Source: Venturia oleaginea (lineage: Eukaryota > Ascomycota > Dothideomycetes > Venturiales > Venturiaceae). From it: DNA of 64,000 nucleotides. Below, one piece after another: positions 44,925-56,563 of the stretch (the first letter of the stretch is position 1; every line of letters starts with the position of its first letter). The notes under the pieces were generated by a model. It made no database searches, had not been told where the DNA came from, and saw nothing but the letters and a program-made list of their open reading frames with translations. Both the position numbers and the translations under genes were made by a program. Location: positions 930,001-994,000 of the forward strand of contig JABMLP010000010.1 of NCBI GenBank assembly GCA_013176395.1, written 5' to 3'.

Positions 44925-47090
44925 TCACTCTGAATCGTCGAAGCGTGGTCCTTCCGCAGCACCGAAACTTTCTGCTGGCGAGGGACTACGATTCCATTCC
45001 TGGTCAACCTCAGAAGGTGGAATATCTTGTTTATCCCATGCTGGCTCAAACCCCAAAAATGGTTGCGCCTCCTCCATCTCGCCAGGCGAATGCTCCTCGT
45101 GCCGTTTTCTGAAGGGTATGTCCATATCGTAGAGGGTTCCTAGATCAGTCGTTGTTTGAGAGCGTCTACGCTTATTTCCATTGGAGATGTTGACGACGCT
45201 CCACCCTTGCCTGCCCCTGACAGCCTCTGATGCGTCTTTTTCCGATTCAACAGGGTCGATTTCCACGTCGTGAGTATGAATGATTTGGGGGTTCGAGATC
45301 CAGGATAATGAAAGCCCTTCCTCAACCGTTGATTGGTCGTCCTCGCTTTCCACAGCCTCATCCTCAGACGTTCCGCCCTCGTCCATTTCCCAATCCGCAC
45401 GCCGTTCTGTCCATGCTCTCCAATCTGCGAACGATGATGTGCCCTGCTCAATTGTGGGGATAGCCTTGGGGGTCTTGGCTTCCACAACGTCCGACAAACT
45501 GGCACCACTCGGTGCTTTTTTGCCAAGTAAATCCCACATCTGCTGTTCCTGCTGTCGACTGGTTTTCAAGTCCAGAAGGTCAAGATATTGATCATATGGA
45601 TCGTCATCCTGCTCATGGCCCAGAACTGCCGGCAACTCATCGAAGCTCTCATAGTTCGATTCGCTGTCACCATCCGGGGAATTTGACCGTTCCAGACTCG
45701 CTGCTGTGTCAATGTGGAGTATGTCTTCAACTTCGGAGTGGTTGATCCTTCCTTCGTGTCGGAGATATCTTTCCGCCTCTTCCGCAGTGACTTGGCGAAT
45801 TTTTGATTTGTTGCCTGTGTCAGCTTGGTAGAGCCATTCTACTTTATGCCGGCGTGGGAGAGTGGCCCAATGTTCAAAGGAGTTCCTTTTCAGACTGAGT
45901 ATTTCTAGTGCCACAAGGACGTCTCTTCTTTCCACACGTGGATCGCCTGCGAGTGGGCGCTCGATGTTGTCCTTTGTTCGTAATCGGGACATTGCCTGAA
46001 AGAGAGCGGCGTGCATTATCCGTTTGGTGAGCATTACAGCCACTCTGTGGAAATCGTCAAAGGCAGTACGAAAGATTGCAGGACTCTCTTCTGCCCTGCT
46101 CAACTTGCTATATGACTTTTCTGGCTTCCCAGGATCTTGAAAAGAGCGCCAATCCCAATCCGAGTCTTTCGAATTCATGAAAACCTTTTCAGATAGTTCG
46201 ATGAAATTCGGAAGGTTCAGGAGGTCAGCTGCTGGAACCGGGCTGAATACGTCTGTTGATCCCGATCTACTCGTGTTTCTGTTCGCCTTCATTGGAGAAG
46301 AGACCTCTGCAGAATCACCTTGAGAGCTGCTACCGCTCTCTGCATGGTTTGTAGACGTAGCTCCTTCATCATCTTCATCATCCTCATGATCATCAAGTGC
46401 CATTGTGACCTCATCTGCTATGTCCTTGTCTAGAAGCCAAAATTCTCCGTGGGTTTTGTGCTCTTGCTTTGCCTCCCAAGTGAATTGGTACCATGCGAGT
46501 GCATCTGCGCATGTATCCAATTCTTCGAGACATTCGTCGCTGATTTCGATCGCAGCATGCATTTCATCGCTGGCGGTCTTGAGTCCTCCATGCTCGCTTT
46601 TTGCGTGTTGCAACAATTTTCCTTGCATAAAGTCAAGATAGGCTCTCACCTCCTGCTCGGACTTGTTGTTGAGGCTAGAAGTAATCCGAAGCAGATCGTC
46701 CCGTCCATAGCGAGCGATAGCACGGAAAAATATTCTCTTTTCATCTGTTGTCCAGTTTGTTCCACCAAGATCGGATGGTGGAAGATTTAGCATAGGATTC
46801 AGAATATCCAGGTCGTCGTCCACGGCAATGTGTCCAGCCTCTGAGATGGTAGTGTTCAGGAGTTTCCGATAATTGTCATTGTAGCAGCCCTTGAGACGGA
46901 TGTATTTGCGTAGATTGGATTTCGAGGATTTCGAGTGCAGCGTCGATGCTGAGGATTCTTCGGCAGATTCTTCATGTTTTGGATACCTCTCAACGCTGGT
47001 AGTCCTGGGCTTCCGACGTGGAGTGGCTTTGGGAACATACTCGGATCCGTCTGAGAAATTTTCTTCGTCGCCGCGCTTTCCTAAATCCAT
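44925..47090 (-). CDS. RRN5: Rrn5-like UAF subunit of RNA polymerase I
   Basis: In yeast Rrn5 belongs to the upstream activation factor that commits rDNA promoters to RNA polymerase I. The single exon encodes 721 aa. An acidic and Ser-rich leader precedes LRKYIRLKGCYNDNYRKLLN. A SANT/Myb-like domain follows at about residues 110-155 (NWTTDEKRIFFRAIARYGRD, then KSEQEVRAYLDFM). Next come CADALAWYQFTWEAKQEHKT and a long acidic region. Further blocks are RVAVMLTKRIMHAALFQAMS, RRDVLVALEILSLKRNSFEH and a disordered, acidic C-terminus. The SANT plus the following helices is the arrangement I know from fungal Rrn5 proteins. The 721-aa length exceeds yeast Rrn5, as is usual in filamentous fungi. It is divergent from IRC3. 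Confidence 0.75.
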   Translation of the reverse strand: MDLGKRGDEENFSDGSEYVPKATPRRKPRTTSVERYPKHEESAEESSASTLHSKSSKSNLRKYIRLKGCYNDNYRKLLNTTISEAGHIAVDDDLDILNPMLNLPPSDLGGTNWTTDEKRIFFRAIARYGRDDLLRITSSLNNKSEQEVRAYLDFMQGKLLQHAKSEHGGLKTASDEMHAAIEISDECLEELDTCADALAWYQFTWEAKQEHKTHGEFWLLDKDIADEVTMALDDHEDDEDDEGATSTNHAESGSSSQGDSAEVSSPMKANRNTSRSGSTDVFSPVPAADLLNLPNFIELSEKVFMNSKDSDWDWRSFQDPGKPEKSYSKLSRAEESPAIFRTAFDDFHRVAVMLTKRIMHAALFQAMSRLRTKDNIERPLAGDPRVERRDVLVALEILSLKRNSFEHWATLPRRHKVEWLYQADTGNKSKIRQVTAEEAERYLRHEGRINHSEVEDILHIDTAASLERSNSPDGDSESNYESFDELPAVLGHEQDDDPYDQYLDLLDLKTSRQQEQQMWDLLGKKAPSGASLSDVVEAKTPKAIPTIEQGTSSFADWRAWTERRADWEMDEGGTSEDEAVESEDDQSTVEEGLSLSWISNPQIIHTHDVEIDPVESEKDASEAVRGRQGWSVVNISNGNKRRRSQTTTDLGTLYDMDIPFRKRHEEHSPGEMEEAQPFLGFEPAWDKQDIPPSEVDQEWNRSPSPAESFGAAEGPRFDDSE

Positions 47091-47379
47091 GATGCAGTTC
47101 TTTCAGGGGCTCCATGTGTAGAACTGATATACAACTGTGTAGACGTTTTGTGGGAAGTGTTGTATCTGACGAAAAAGTTTGGTTGGTCGAAAAGTTTTTG
47201 GAGAAGCCGAATCGCCAAGTCTCGTGAGAAGGCGTTGATAGGCTTGGAAACTGTCTGAATTGCTGTGCTTACTTCTCTCATACCCATCATTCAATCCAGA
47301 AGATGTGTCTATGAGCGATTGATTCTATCCATTTCTCGACACGTTCAAGCGATGCAAACGACAACCTGAAGCGACTCTC
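47091..47379. promoter_or_regulatory. Divergent promoter, RRN5 / IRC3
   Basis: 289 bp between two divergent start codons. No TATA box is obvious. Confidence 0.5.
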
Positions 47380-49466
47380 ATGCTCCTCAGTCAACTTTCT
47401 TTACGGCGATTGCAGCTCTCAGTCCACGCCTCGCGCCGAACACCACCTTGGAGAGCATCTATACAATGGACGCGACACGCGTCTGCAGCAGCAGCAGTAT
47501 CACCAGCGATCCGCGACCAGGGCTACCACATCCAGCTTCGTCCTTATCAAGAGGAGTCGATTCAAGCTGTACTCTCGAGTCTTGAGAAGGGACACAAAAG
47601 GCTTGGACTTTCGCTAGCTACAGGGAGTGGCAAGACAGTATGTACTTTGTCATTTCGATATGAGGAACCATGGCTAATGACTGTGCAGGTCATCTTCACC
47701 CAATTAATCGATCGCGTCCCTCCCCGAAATGCCGCGGCAAACCAGACTTTGATACTGGCCCATCGCCAGGAATTGGTGGACCAGGCATATCGCCATTGTG
47801 CCCTTGCATACCCGGATAAGCGCATTGAAATTGAGCTAGGAAAGTCTCATGCGAGTGGAGCCGCCGAAATCACTGTTGCATCCATGCAGAGTATAACCTC
47901 CAGAGACCGCATACAGAAATATGATCCTAGTGCGTTCAAATTGGTCCTGGTGGATGAAGCGCATCATATAGTGGCTCCCAAGTACCTAGACATCCTGGAG
48001 CATTTTGGACTTAGAACACTGCAGGATAATTCTCCTGCTCTCGTAGGAGTGTCAGCAACAATGTCAAGATTCGATGGCCTGAAGCTGGGGACCGCCCTGG
48101 ATCACATTGTTTACCATAAGTATGTCCGCACTTCAACAGCGTTGTGATGGCATTGTGACTGACAATCTCAAGGGACTACATTGAAATGATCAACGAGAAA
48201 TGGCTTACCGATGTCATTTTCACCACTGTAGCTATTCAAGCCGACCTCTCCAAAGTCAAAAGCAAAGCTGGCGGGGACTTTCAAACAGCTGCATTGTCCA
48301 GGGCTGTCAATACGCCTGAGAACAATGAAGCCACTTTTCTAGCCTGGAAAGAACGTGCTGGAGATCGCAAGGCAACACTCGTCTTCTGCGTCGATGTCCA
48401 ACATATTCACGACTTGACAAACACTTTCCGACGTCACGGCGTTGAGTCCCACTTTGTTACAGGTGAAAGTACCGCTAAATCACGCAGTGACATACTTGAT
48501 GCTTTCAAGCGTGGCGAGTATCCAGTTCTGCTGAATTGTGGTGTGTTTACGGAAGGCACAGATATTCCTTCTGTCGACTGCGTCGTGCTTGCTCGCCCAA
48601 CGAAATCACGAAATCTACTTGTGCAAATGATTGGAAGAGGTGTTCGACTACATCCTGGTAAGGAGAATTGCCACATCATAGACATGGTGTCAACATTGAA
48701 AGTGGGCGTGGTATCAACGCCTACGCTCTTCGGTCTAGATCCCAATGAACTTATTCAAAATGCGAGCATCGACGACTTGAAAAAACTGCTGGAGCAAAAG
48801 ACAGAAGAAGCAAAATTGGCACCAGCACCATCACAAGGTCGAGGTTTTGCAGGAAGCCTCGCCTTTACAGACTACGAGTCTCTCAGTGACCTGATCGAGG
48901 ACATGACTGGGGAGCTACACATTCGCGCAATCAGTCCATTCGCCTGGGTGCAAGTGAGCGACACACGCTACATCTTAACCACAAACAGTGGTAATTACCT
49001 TAGCATTGAAGAGACTGACAACTCTGACGAGCCGTTTCGCGTGGACTACACCGCCAGATTACCGGCACCACTCATCAAGAAGAGTCCATTCATGCGGCCT
49101 CGCAATATTGCGACCGCAAACTCGTTTCAAGACGCAGTGCATGCGGCAGACAGGTTCGCCTCCGAGGTCTTCAACTACATTTTCATTTCGAAAATGCAAG
49201 GCTGGAGACGTGGGCCAGCATCACCATCTCAACTCGAATACTTGAACAAGATTCGGGACAAAGATAATCTATTGGAGGCTGATGATATCACGAAAGGGCA
49301 AGCAGGCGATATGATTACGAAGCTCAAATTTGGGGCAAAGGGGAGGTTCAATAAGTTGGACGCCAGCAGACAGAAGATTCTGAAGGAACAGAGGACGTTG
49401 GAGAAGAAACTGGCTGATCTCAAGGTTCGTGAGAACGTCACTGTTGGGCCGATTGGGGATACCTAG
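47380..49466 (+). CDS. IRC3: Mitochondrial DNA helicase Irc3 (3 exons)
   Basis: Irc3 is a superfamily 2 branch-migration helicase needed for mitochondrial DNA stability in yeast. Introns 47638-47688 (51 nt) and 48120-48172 (53 nt) give 660 aa. The first 40 residues are Arg/Ser/Ala-rich with no acidic residues ([20 protein letters not shown]), a typical mitochondrial presequence. The helicase motifs follow in order: Q-like [12 protein letters not shown], Walker A LATGSGKT (about residue 80), [11 protein letters not shown], the DEAH box VLVDEAHH (about 174), [44 protein letters not shown] and [13 protein letters not shown]. Intron 1 directly follows the Walker A Thr, is a multiple of three and contains no stop. 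The C-terminal 200 residues match no catalytic motif. Confidence 0.9.
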
Positions 49467-50253
49467 TCTTTTCGAATACCGAAATCGATCAGTTTCCGAG
49501 ATCTTCTGTCAAACTCAAAGTTCTCTTGCCGTAATAGGTTCTAACTTGCTGAACCCGCTATGCTATACACACTGCCGTCGCAATGACAACAGACAACCAC
49601 AACTGTCTCTTCAGATCATACCCGCTCGAGCCTGGGGATAATAGCAATCGTGCGATATAATAGTAGTCTGTCAAGTCAAGATCCGTATCGATAAAGTTCT
49701 GGCCATGCTCTTTCTTAATATTGCCACAAGTTCATCGACATCGATCGTGATTTGCAGACGGGCATGAATTGATGATAACACTGTGCAACCATTCAACTCT
49801 TCACAATTGGTTCGCCAGCAAACTCAATACACAAGAATCCGTCGATCAAAACTTTCTCCATTCATCAACACCTGAATTCTCCTTTTGAACCTCGCTAGGA
49901 TAGCGTTCCCGGATGCTATTCAAGCTATCTCTTCTTGGATTACAGCGTATACTATTTCCCACGCTGAAATTTTGCGGGCCAAGGGGTCCCAGCCTCATGA
50001 TCGAAATCTTCCCTGTCTGCTATCTTGTCACGACTGATCGGATAAATTTCAGGCGGATATTCGGGCGGAATGTCCTCCAAATCCGAACCACAGTCGGCGT
50101 CCAGCTCTGATTCGTTGGGGGCTGAGACTTCATCCAAAGCTGCCTTTGAAGCCGGGTCCTGATCCGAAGTTGACTCTGCGTTGGAGTCCATAGGCTTATC
50201 CGAGGGCCACGGAAGACCTGCATGAACTTGGATCAGCTACTGGAATGAACATC
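49467..50253. other. Intergenic with a doubtful small ORF
   Basis: A minus-strand frame at 49952-50191 (79 aa, MDSNAESTSDQDPASKAALD, then SDLEDIPPEYPPEIYP) is acidic and protein-like. It could be a small gene or part of the bHLH transcript. I found no splice pair that joins it. Otherwise noncoding. Confidence 0.35.
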
Positions 50254-50583
50254 TTAGTTCATGTTCGATTTCCCCAATGGACTGTTGATTCCTTCTTCGG
50301 GTGGATCCAAATTTGGAATTTCAAGGTCCGATGTGTCGATGCCGGCGGCCTGGAGTTGCCGCACGTTATCTTTGTATTCAGCGATCTGCTGCTTCATGAA
50401 TTCGATGGTTGCGTTGAGAACCAGACTTTCGCTGCGACCCTGACCTTCCATTCCAGGCACAGTGTTGGCGAGACGGTCGAAACCCTCCCGTATGGCTTGA
50501 CGTCGTTTCTGTTCGGAGGCAATGTGGTTGTTCTTCTTTTCCTGCTCGGTGAGGCGCGGCTTGTCTTTGGATGGGGAAGACAT
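50254..50583 (-). CDS. INO4-like bHLH transcription factor
   Basis: A 109-aa single-exon protein dominated by a basic helix-loop-helix domain. The basic region KKNNHIASEQKRRQAIREGF carries the His and Glu of E-box binders. It is followed by helix 1 (DRLANTVPGM), a short loop (EGQGRSESLV) and helix 2 (NATIEFMKQQIAEYKDNVRQ). In yeast, Ino4 dimerises with Ino2 on phospholipid gene promoters; that role here is inference. The start MSSPSKDKPRLTEQEKK matches the compact fungal type. An in-frame Met 30 nt upstream (50613) is possible but the intervening residues look like leader. The protein ends soon after the domain, so it needs a partner for activation. Confidence 0.82.
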   Translation of the reverse strand: MSSPSKDKPRLTEQEKKNNHIASEQKRRQAIREGFDRLANTVPGMEGQGRSESLVLNATIEFMKQQIAEYKDNVRQLQAAGIDTSDLEIPNLDPPEEGINSPLGKSNMN

Positions 50584-51303
50584 GGTGCGTGGTAGGCTGG
50601 AGAATGCTGGCAAGGTATGTGAGAGCCAGGAGGTTAAGAATGACGGGAGATTTGAATATGGTGGGATCTAGAGAGAGCTTCTTTCTTTCCTCTGCGGTTT
50701 TATAATGCGGGGAGGAGCAATGTGGAGGAGGTGACTCAAGTTCGGAAGAGAGGCTCCAACTGGAAGTGATGTCTTTTCTCATCATCTTTGCATCCATTTG
50801 CGAAAGGCGTTCGCGCATAGACGCCAACATGTGATTGTTATGGCTTTGAACTGTAATTTGCTTGCAAGGCCAAAGGAGGTTTCACATTGCCAGCACGGAC
50901 ATGTCCATGCAGGCAACCTGGAGATCGTCACCGTCCTTGGCGCCTCTGGTCAGCGCTGCAGAACTCCCTGACAACAGGAGTCGTGATGGTCTCGAAGTTG
51001 ATAGCAATTCAGCCTCGTCCACAAGTGCCCGCGTAGCCATCATACTGCCTGGAACCCCCATACCCATACTCACGACACGTACCCTCACGTCCTCAAAGCC
51101 ATCCCCGCCCAAACACACTAGACAGGCCCACTCCTTGTTTTAGTAACTGCCCAATCTCCAGTACGACGAATTTACAACATCCGAGAAGACGCTTAGGGAC
51201 ATCTGGGGATTTTGTTTGCTGCCTTTTTCTGGCTGCGTCGTGGGTGTCATGTCGCATTTAGCACCACTACATAAGAGTCCTCGCTGAAGAAACACCCCTC
51301 CCA
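50584..51303. other. Divergent intergenic region, bHLH / Ync13
   Basis: 720 bp between divergent starts, probably holding both promoters. Short open frames here have no domain. Confidence 0.4.
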
Positions 51304-54300
51304 ATGTCGCTACACTCTTCCCGCTCTCGAGGGAACAAATCGAGAGTCAACAGCATTGTCCGCGAAGGCCGTGTCCGCAGAGAATCCTCCTACACACGCA
51401 AGAAGGTTGTCGGTCGCGAAGATGCCTACCTCTATGCCCTCCGAGTGGCCTACCTGTCCTACCTCCTCCAACCACGGGCGAAGCGTGTGCAACATGTCGC
51501 TGCTCCGAAGCCAGTCATACGCTCCTCGACCTCTACCATGGACCTCATGAAGGATTTCTCCCTGATCCGGGACTCGAAAAGTACAAAGTTTCCGCATGCC
51601 TTTATGGGCTCCTTGGACAAGAGGATCACAGGTGTGCTCATTGGGAAAGAGAAGTTGCCGGAATATAACGATTCCCTTGTCAAACGTACCTTTGGATATT
51701 TTTTGAACGAGTTCAAGAACCCGGCATTTCGCAAGAACATGGAAAAGGACCGAAGAGTGGAAGATCTTTTGTTGATCTTCTATTCGAGTGCCACGAAAGA
51801 ATTGCAGAAGGGCAAGGCTCCGGACGACGACAGCTGGAAGTTCATGGTTGACCGGCATGTTGCACTTTTCATACGTTTGATCAGCTCTATCCTGAAGGAC
51901 CACGACTGGGCGAAAGAGAGGCCTGAGCTGGCGAACAGATTAGCAACGATGGAGAAAAAGCTTCTTGTACACGATCACGATCTCTCGGCGGAATCCACGC
52001 GGAACGGAGGAGCGGGTGGATACTCCGTAGAGGTCGAAATCCCACTCAGCCACGAAGTGAAAGACATGCCCTTGGCCTTGGTCGTTTCGCGAATTTTCAA
52101 CATTCCGTATGGACAGGTACAAGAGGATATCAACAAGAACATGTCCCAGTGGACGGAGAGGGCAGCGCTACAGGATTTGAAGATGTACCAGACGAGCTTG
52201 AGCATGAACACTCGGAAGACTCTCAACAGCGAGGATTTTGATACTGAGGAAGCATACGAAGCATGGAAGAAGTCGGAGGCCCCTGACATCTCTCAAATGA
52301 TGCTTGCCATCGTGCAATCGAATATGGAGCTTGCGAAAAGCACACCAGGCACCAGTCTTCCTCAGTTCAAGGCTCAGGGTGAACCCACAGGCAAAGATTC
52401 GGGCTACTCGGAGATGTCAAGAAAACTTTCGGACCAGGCAGAAAACTCATATGTCATTGATCAGCCTGTTGATATGAGCGGATTCCCGCTCGGGCACGAG
52501 ACAGTTCAGCGAGATGAGCTTGAGTCCTTTGTTTTTATACCCCCAGATCCACGTGCATACTATCGTGCGGTTTTGAAGGTTGCCCTTACTCACGATATGC
52601 AGGACAGTGAACTTCAGGCTCCGGAGGAAGGTTCGGGCATCAAATTGCTTTCCAAACAGTCAACAGAGCTGCTCACGGAAATTGCATTGCGCTGGCGAGT
52701 GCCGCAATTTTCGAGGCCGGTCCTGTTTCTCGACGTCGTCCGGGAGTTGTACCAGAGCCAGGAGATCGATCTCAATATTCTGGATGCTGCTTTCACCTAT
52801 GTGAAAGAGCCGCCAGTCGAAGTCAAGAAAAACAACAGAAAGAGCATGATGGTGCAGGAGACCGCCTTCGACTGGCACAAGTGGACAGTCACGGATTATG
52901 CCCTGTACCAACAAGCCCTTGCTGCAATACACGATTCATTACAACGGGATCTTTTTGAACTCATGTTGCGATGCTACGAGAAGAAACGACCACCGATTGA
53001 ACGCATCATGCTGGTGCTGGAAGAACACATCTACAGCGACGAACTCTTCCCGAAAGGCCCAGAAGATCTCGACGAGTACACTGCACAACTCGAAGAGAGT
53101 CTCAAAGAAAAGGCCGCAGAGATCTATCGCGACTTGCTTGCTAAGAATATCCCCGAAAGCGCCGACCAGTGGGAATTCTTCCACGTCATGCAGCTTGGGA
53201 AAGACGTCGTCAGTTTGGCTGAAAGGATACAGAAGAGATATCGAAAGTCGCCAGCAGTGATGGGCGTCAATCCATTGATGATTCTTATCGGTGAGGTTCT
53301 ACCTTCGTATGCTGCCGATGCGAGAGATTTGGTTGAGCGCATCATGGCGGTCGCGAAAGAAAAAGGCGAGGAGGTTCCGCAGCAAGATGGATTTGACCTT
53401 TACAAAGAACTTGTGGAAATGCGTCGGGTTCACGCTGAAGTCTTGCCTGACGTGCCTTTTGCGTTCCATATTGAAGGGTTACTTCAAGAATTTGTCTGGC
53501 GCTGGATTGAGCAGACCAATGCGATGATCACCGGCTGGGTCGAGAATGCCGTGAAGCAGGATACTTTCGCCACCCAGGCCCAAAATGGCAATGGTACTAT
53601 CGATGAAATGAGGCACAGCGTTTCCATCATTGATATCTTCCGGTCTTTCAACCAGTCCATTGATCAGATAGTACAGCTAAACTGGGACGACGATTTTCAG
53701 TATGCTAAGTTCATGACTGCTTTGTCCAAAGCAATTGGATCTGGCATAGCTAGATACTGTGAGCTGTTGGAGCAGAAGTTCTCCAAAGAGCTTGAAACTT
53801 TGACACCGGAGCAAGAAGCTGCTGCTCAGCAAACCCGCCAGGAACGATGGATGCAGTTTGCAAAGGATACTTGGGCAAATCAGGACAAGATGGAGCCTTT
53901 CCAGTTTTTGCCAGAGGTAAGCTCCCCCGATCAGAAGTGGGAATGGGATATTATGCTAACTGATTGCAGTCACTGGTCAAGTTGAATAACATCGAATATG
54001 CCATGCAACAGCTGGATAAGCTTGAAAAGGACATCAATGTTGATGCGTGCGCCGCGGTCATCCAGAAGAATGAGCCACCTCCTCTTCAGCGCCAGCGCAG
54101 GATCGAGAAGTACGTCTTTACCATCAAGATCATTGAGGCGGAAGATCTCAAAGCCTGTGATATGAATGGTCTAAGCGACCCTTACGTCGTTCTTGGTGAC
54201 GAATACCAAAAGCGACTGGCCAAGACTCGTGTCATTTACAAGAACTTGAACCCACGATGGGACGAGACGGTGGATATCCTTACTACGGGACCTTTGAACA

Positions 54301-55583
54301 TCATTGCAACTATTTGGGACTGGGACACGCTCGGCGACCACGATTGTGTTGGTCGTACATCCTTGAAATTAGATCCTTCGCATTTCCGTGATTACCTTCC
54401 CCGAGAGTACTGGCTGGACCTCGATACTCAGGGTAGACTACTTCTACGAGTTAGTATGGAAGGCGAGAGGGACGATATACAGTTCTACTTTGGCAAAGCC
54501 TTCCGACATCTGAAAAGGGCAGAGCGAGATATGACCCGCAAGATTACAGATAAGGTGAGAAGATATGCGCACATGACCCAAGTGCACTACTGACCTAAGA
54601 CCAGCTCTCGGCCTTCATTCACCATATTCTCTCGCCCCAACGACTTCGGAGCTTATTGTCTAAACCTATCACGATGCAAGCTGTCACTGGCGCACTTTCT
54701 TACTTCCAGAAGAATCGAGCTGCGCCTATCGCACCGCAGGGTCCATCCCAGATGGACATCACGAACGCTCTGAAACCTCTTTTCACTTATTTTGATGAAA
54801 ACTTTGCGATAATGAAAGAAACTTTGACGGACACGTCTATGATAATGGTAATGACAAGGCTGTGGAAGGAAGTTCTCTTGACCATTGAATCCCTTCTTGT
54901 CCCACCACTTTCCGACAAGCCTTCACTCCAGAGATCATTGACACGACAGGAACTCGATATTGTTTTCAAGTGGCTCCAGGTGAGTACAATTCTTATTCTA
55001 GTTGCAACCATGAGGCTAACCCGTATTCAAGCTCCTGTTTGATTTCTTCCACGCGGTAGATGAAGAGACGGGCGTGGCAAATGGAGTACCTATAGACGTG
55101 CTTAAATCTCCAAAGTATCACGAGTTGCAAAATCTCAACTTCTTCTACTTTGAAGACACCGAAGACCTGATTCGTACATCGGAGACAATGGCGTCTGCAA
55201 CACATGCTCGTCAACAGGAATTGCAGGCACGTTCCAATCGGTTTAGTGCTCCTCCTGTAATGGGCTCGGGCGGTCATGCTTTCGGGGGTGCTGCAGGTCT
55301 GGTTGGTCTGCCTACTCGGCGGCACAAGACCATTATGTTGAGTCACAACCTGGGCACGATGAAGCAAGCTAAAGAAGAGAAGCGAAAGCAAGCCCAAGCC
55401 GAGCCCAGTGACGATATGATTCTTCGAATTCTTCGAATGCGGCCAGAGGCAGAACGTTATCTCAAAGACAGGAGCCGACAAAAGGAGCGTCTTGCTGCAG
55501 CGGCTGCCGCTGAGATGATTGTTCGACAGAGTCTAGCTGGAGGAGGAGCTGGAAAGATGGCAGGAATCTTGCCGAAGAGATAA
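51304..55583 (+). CDS. Ync13-like Munc13/UNC-13 family protein (4 exons)
   Basis: Fission yeast Ync13 acts at the plasma membrane in exocytosis/endocytosis balance during cytokinesis; that role is inferred here. Introns 53917-53969 (53 nt), 54555-54604 (50 nt) and 54980-55031 (52 nt) all preserve frame, giving 1,374 aa. The basic N-terminus has YALRVAYLSYLLQPRAKRVQ. A long helical region (about residues 430-870) carries MUN-type blocks such as RDLFELMLRCYEKKRPPIER, EFVWRWIEQTNAMITGWVEN and FRSFNQSIDQIVQLNWDDDF. A C2 domain follows at about 915-1010 (YVFTIKIIEAEDLKACDMNG, SDPYVVL, IWDWDTLGDHDCVGR). It has several Ca-binding Asp positions. A second helical MHD2-like part and an Ala-rich tail (MKQAKEEKRKQ...MAGILPKR) end the protein. 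MSLHSSRSR is the first Met after a stop. Confidence 0.9.
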
Positions 55584-56563
55584 TGCCGTATCTTTGTCTT
55601 TACAGCGATTAGCCAGGAATCTACTTGCACAATGATTGTATGTGGTGGATCGCATTTTCCTCTATATTTTTAGATGGAGGAAGGCGCAAGGAGCAGCGCA
55701 CATCAAGCACTGGGGGAGTACACAGTAATAGGAGCTGTATTTGGTGTATAATAGTCCCAATTTTGAGCGATATGGAGCTATGGATGGGTATGGGTAGTAC
55801 TGGGGACCAGGGGCTGGGCATAGGGTCTCTCTGCAGCGTGCATAGCCCATCGATGGCTGATCTTAATGCCAGACACGTTCTGACTAATGTTAGCGTTTGT
55901 GCATAGACTAGACGGCCCAACCACAACGTCCGAGAATAACTCATGACCACAAGCGCGGATTCGTAGAGATGCTGCCATAGTACGATTTCTGATGCTGGCA
56001 ACGAAGGGCGCTTTGGAACGGTGGGACTTGTCCACGCACATAAGATGGTATGGTGAATTTGTCTCGTGAGATGGGGAGATAGCATCCTTGTCGTTGGCAT
56101 GTGAAGGCGAGGTTGAAACAGCCGCAACGCACGCAGAAGGCAGTGGTATTTTACATTTATCTATGCATAACGGAGATGACCTTGCAGGCTTGTGAGCATG
56201 AGATGCACTAAGCCTTGGGCTATAAAAACAGAATTCTGAGCCAATAGCGTGGGCGATAGCTGCGGCCAACCGAGGAACTTTGCAACCCCAGATTTTCTTT
56301 AGATTCTTTCCTCCCGGAGCGACGATGCGCTTGTTTGCCTCGACCGATGCTAGTTCCATCTTGAATCCAAGCTACTCTGGAGATCAATATCGCGGCCGAG
56401 GCGTATACATGGCTGATTCACGTGGGAAAAACCGAAAACTGCTAGTATCACTGTTGTCAATCTTAAAGCTCTCAGTCCGCCCCTGGAGTCTCGAGCATCT
56501 TCATTCGACCCCAACTCTCTCTTTGCGCTTTCGTTTTCTCTTTGCCCTTCAAGGCCTGCTATC
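55584..56563. other. Intergenic between Ync13 and the monooxygenase
   Basis: No gene is supported. Short frames on the minus strand (55.6-56.4 kb) overlap each other and show no domain. Confidence 0.4.
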
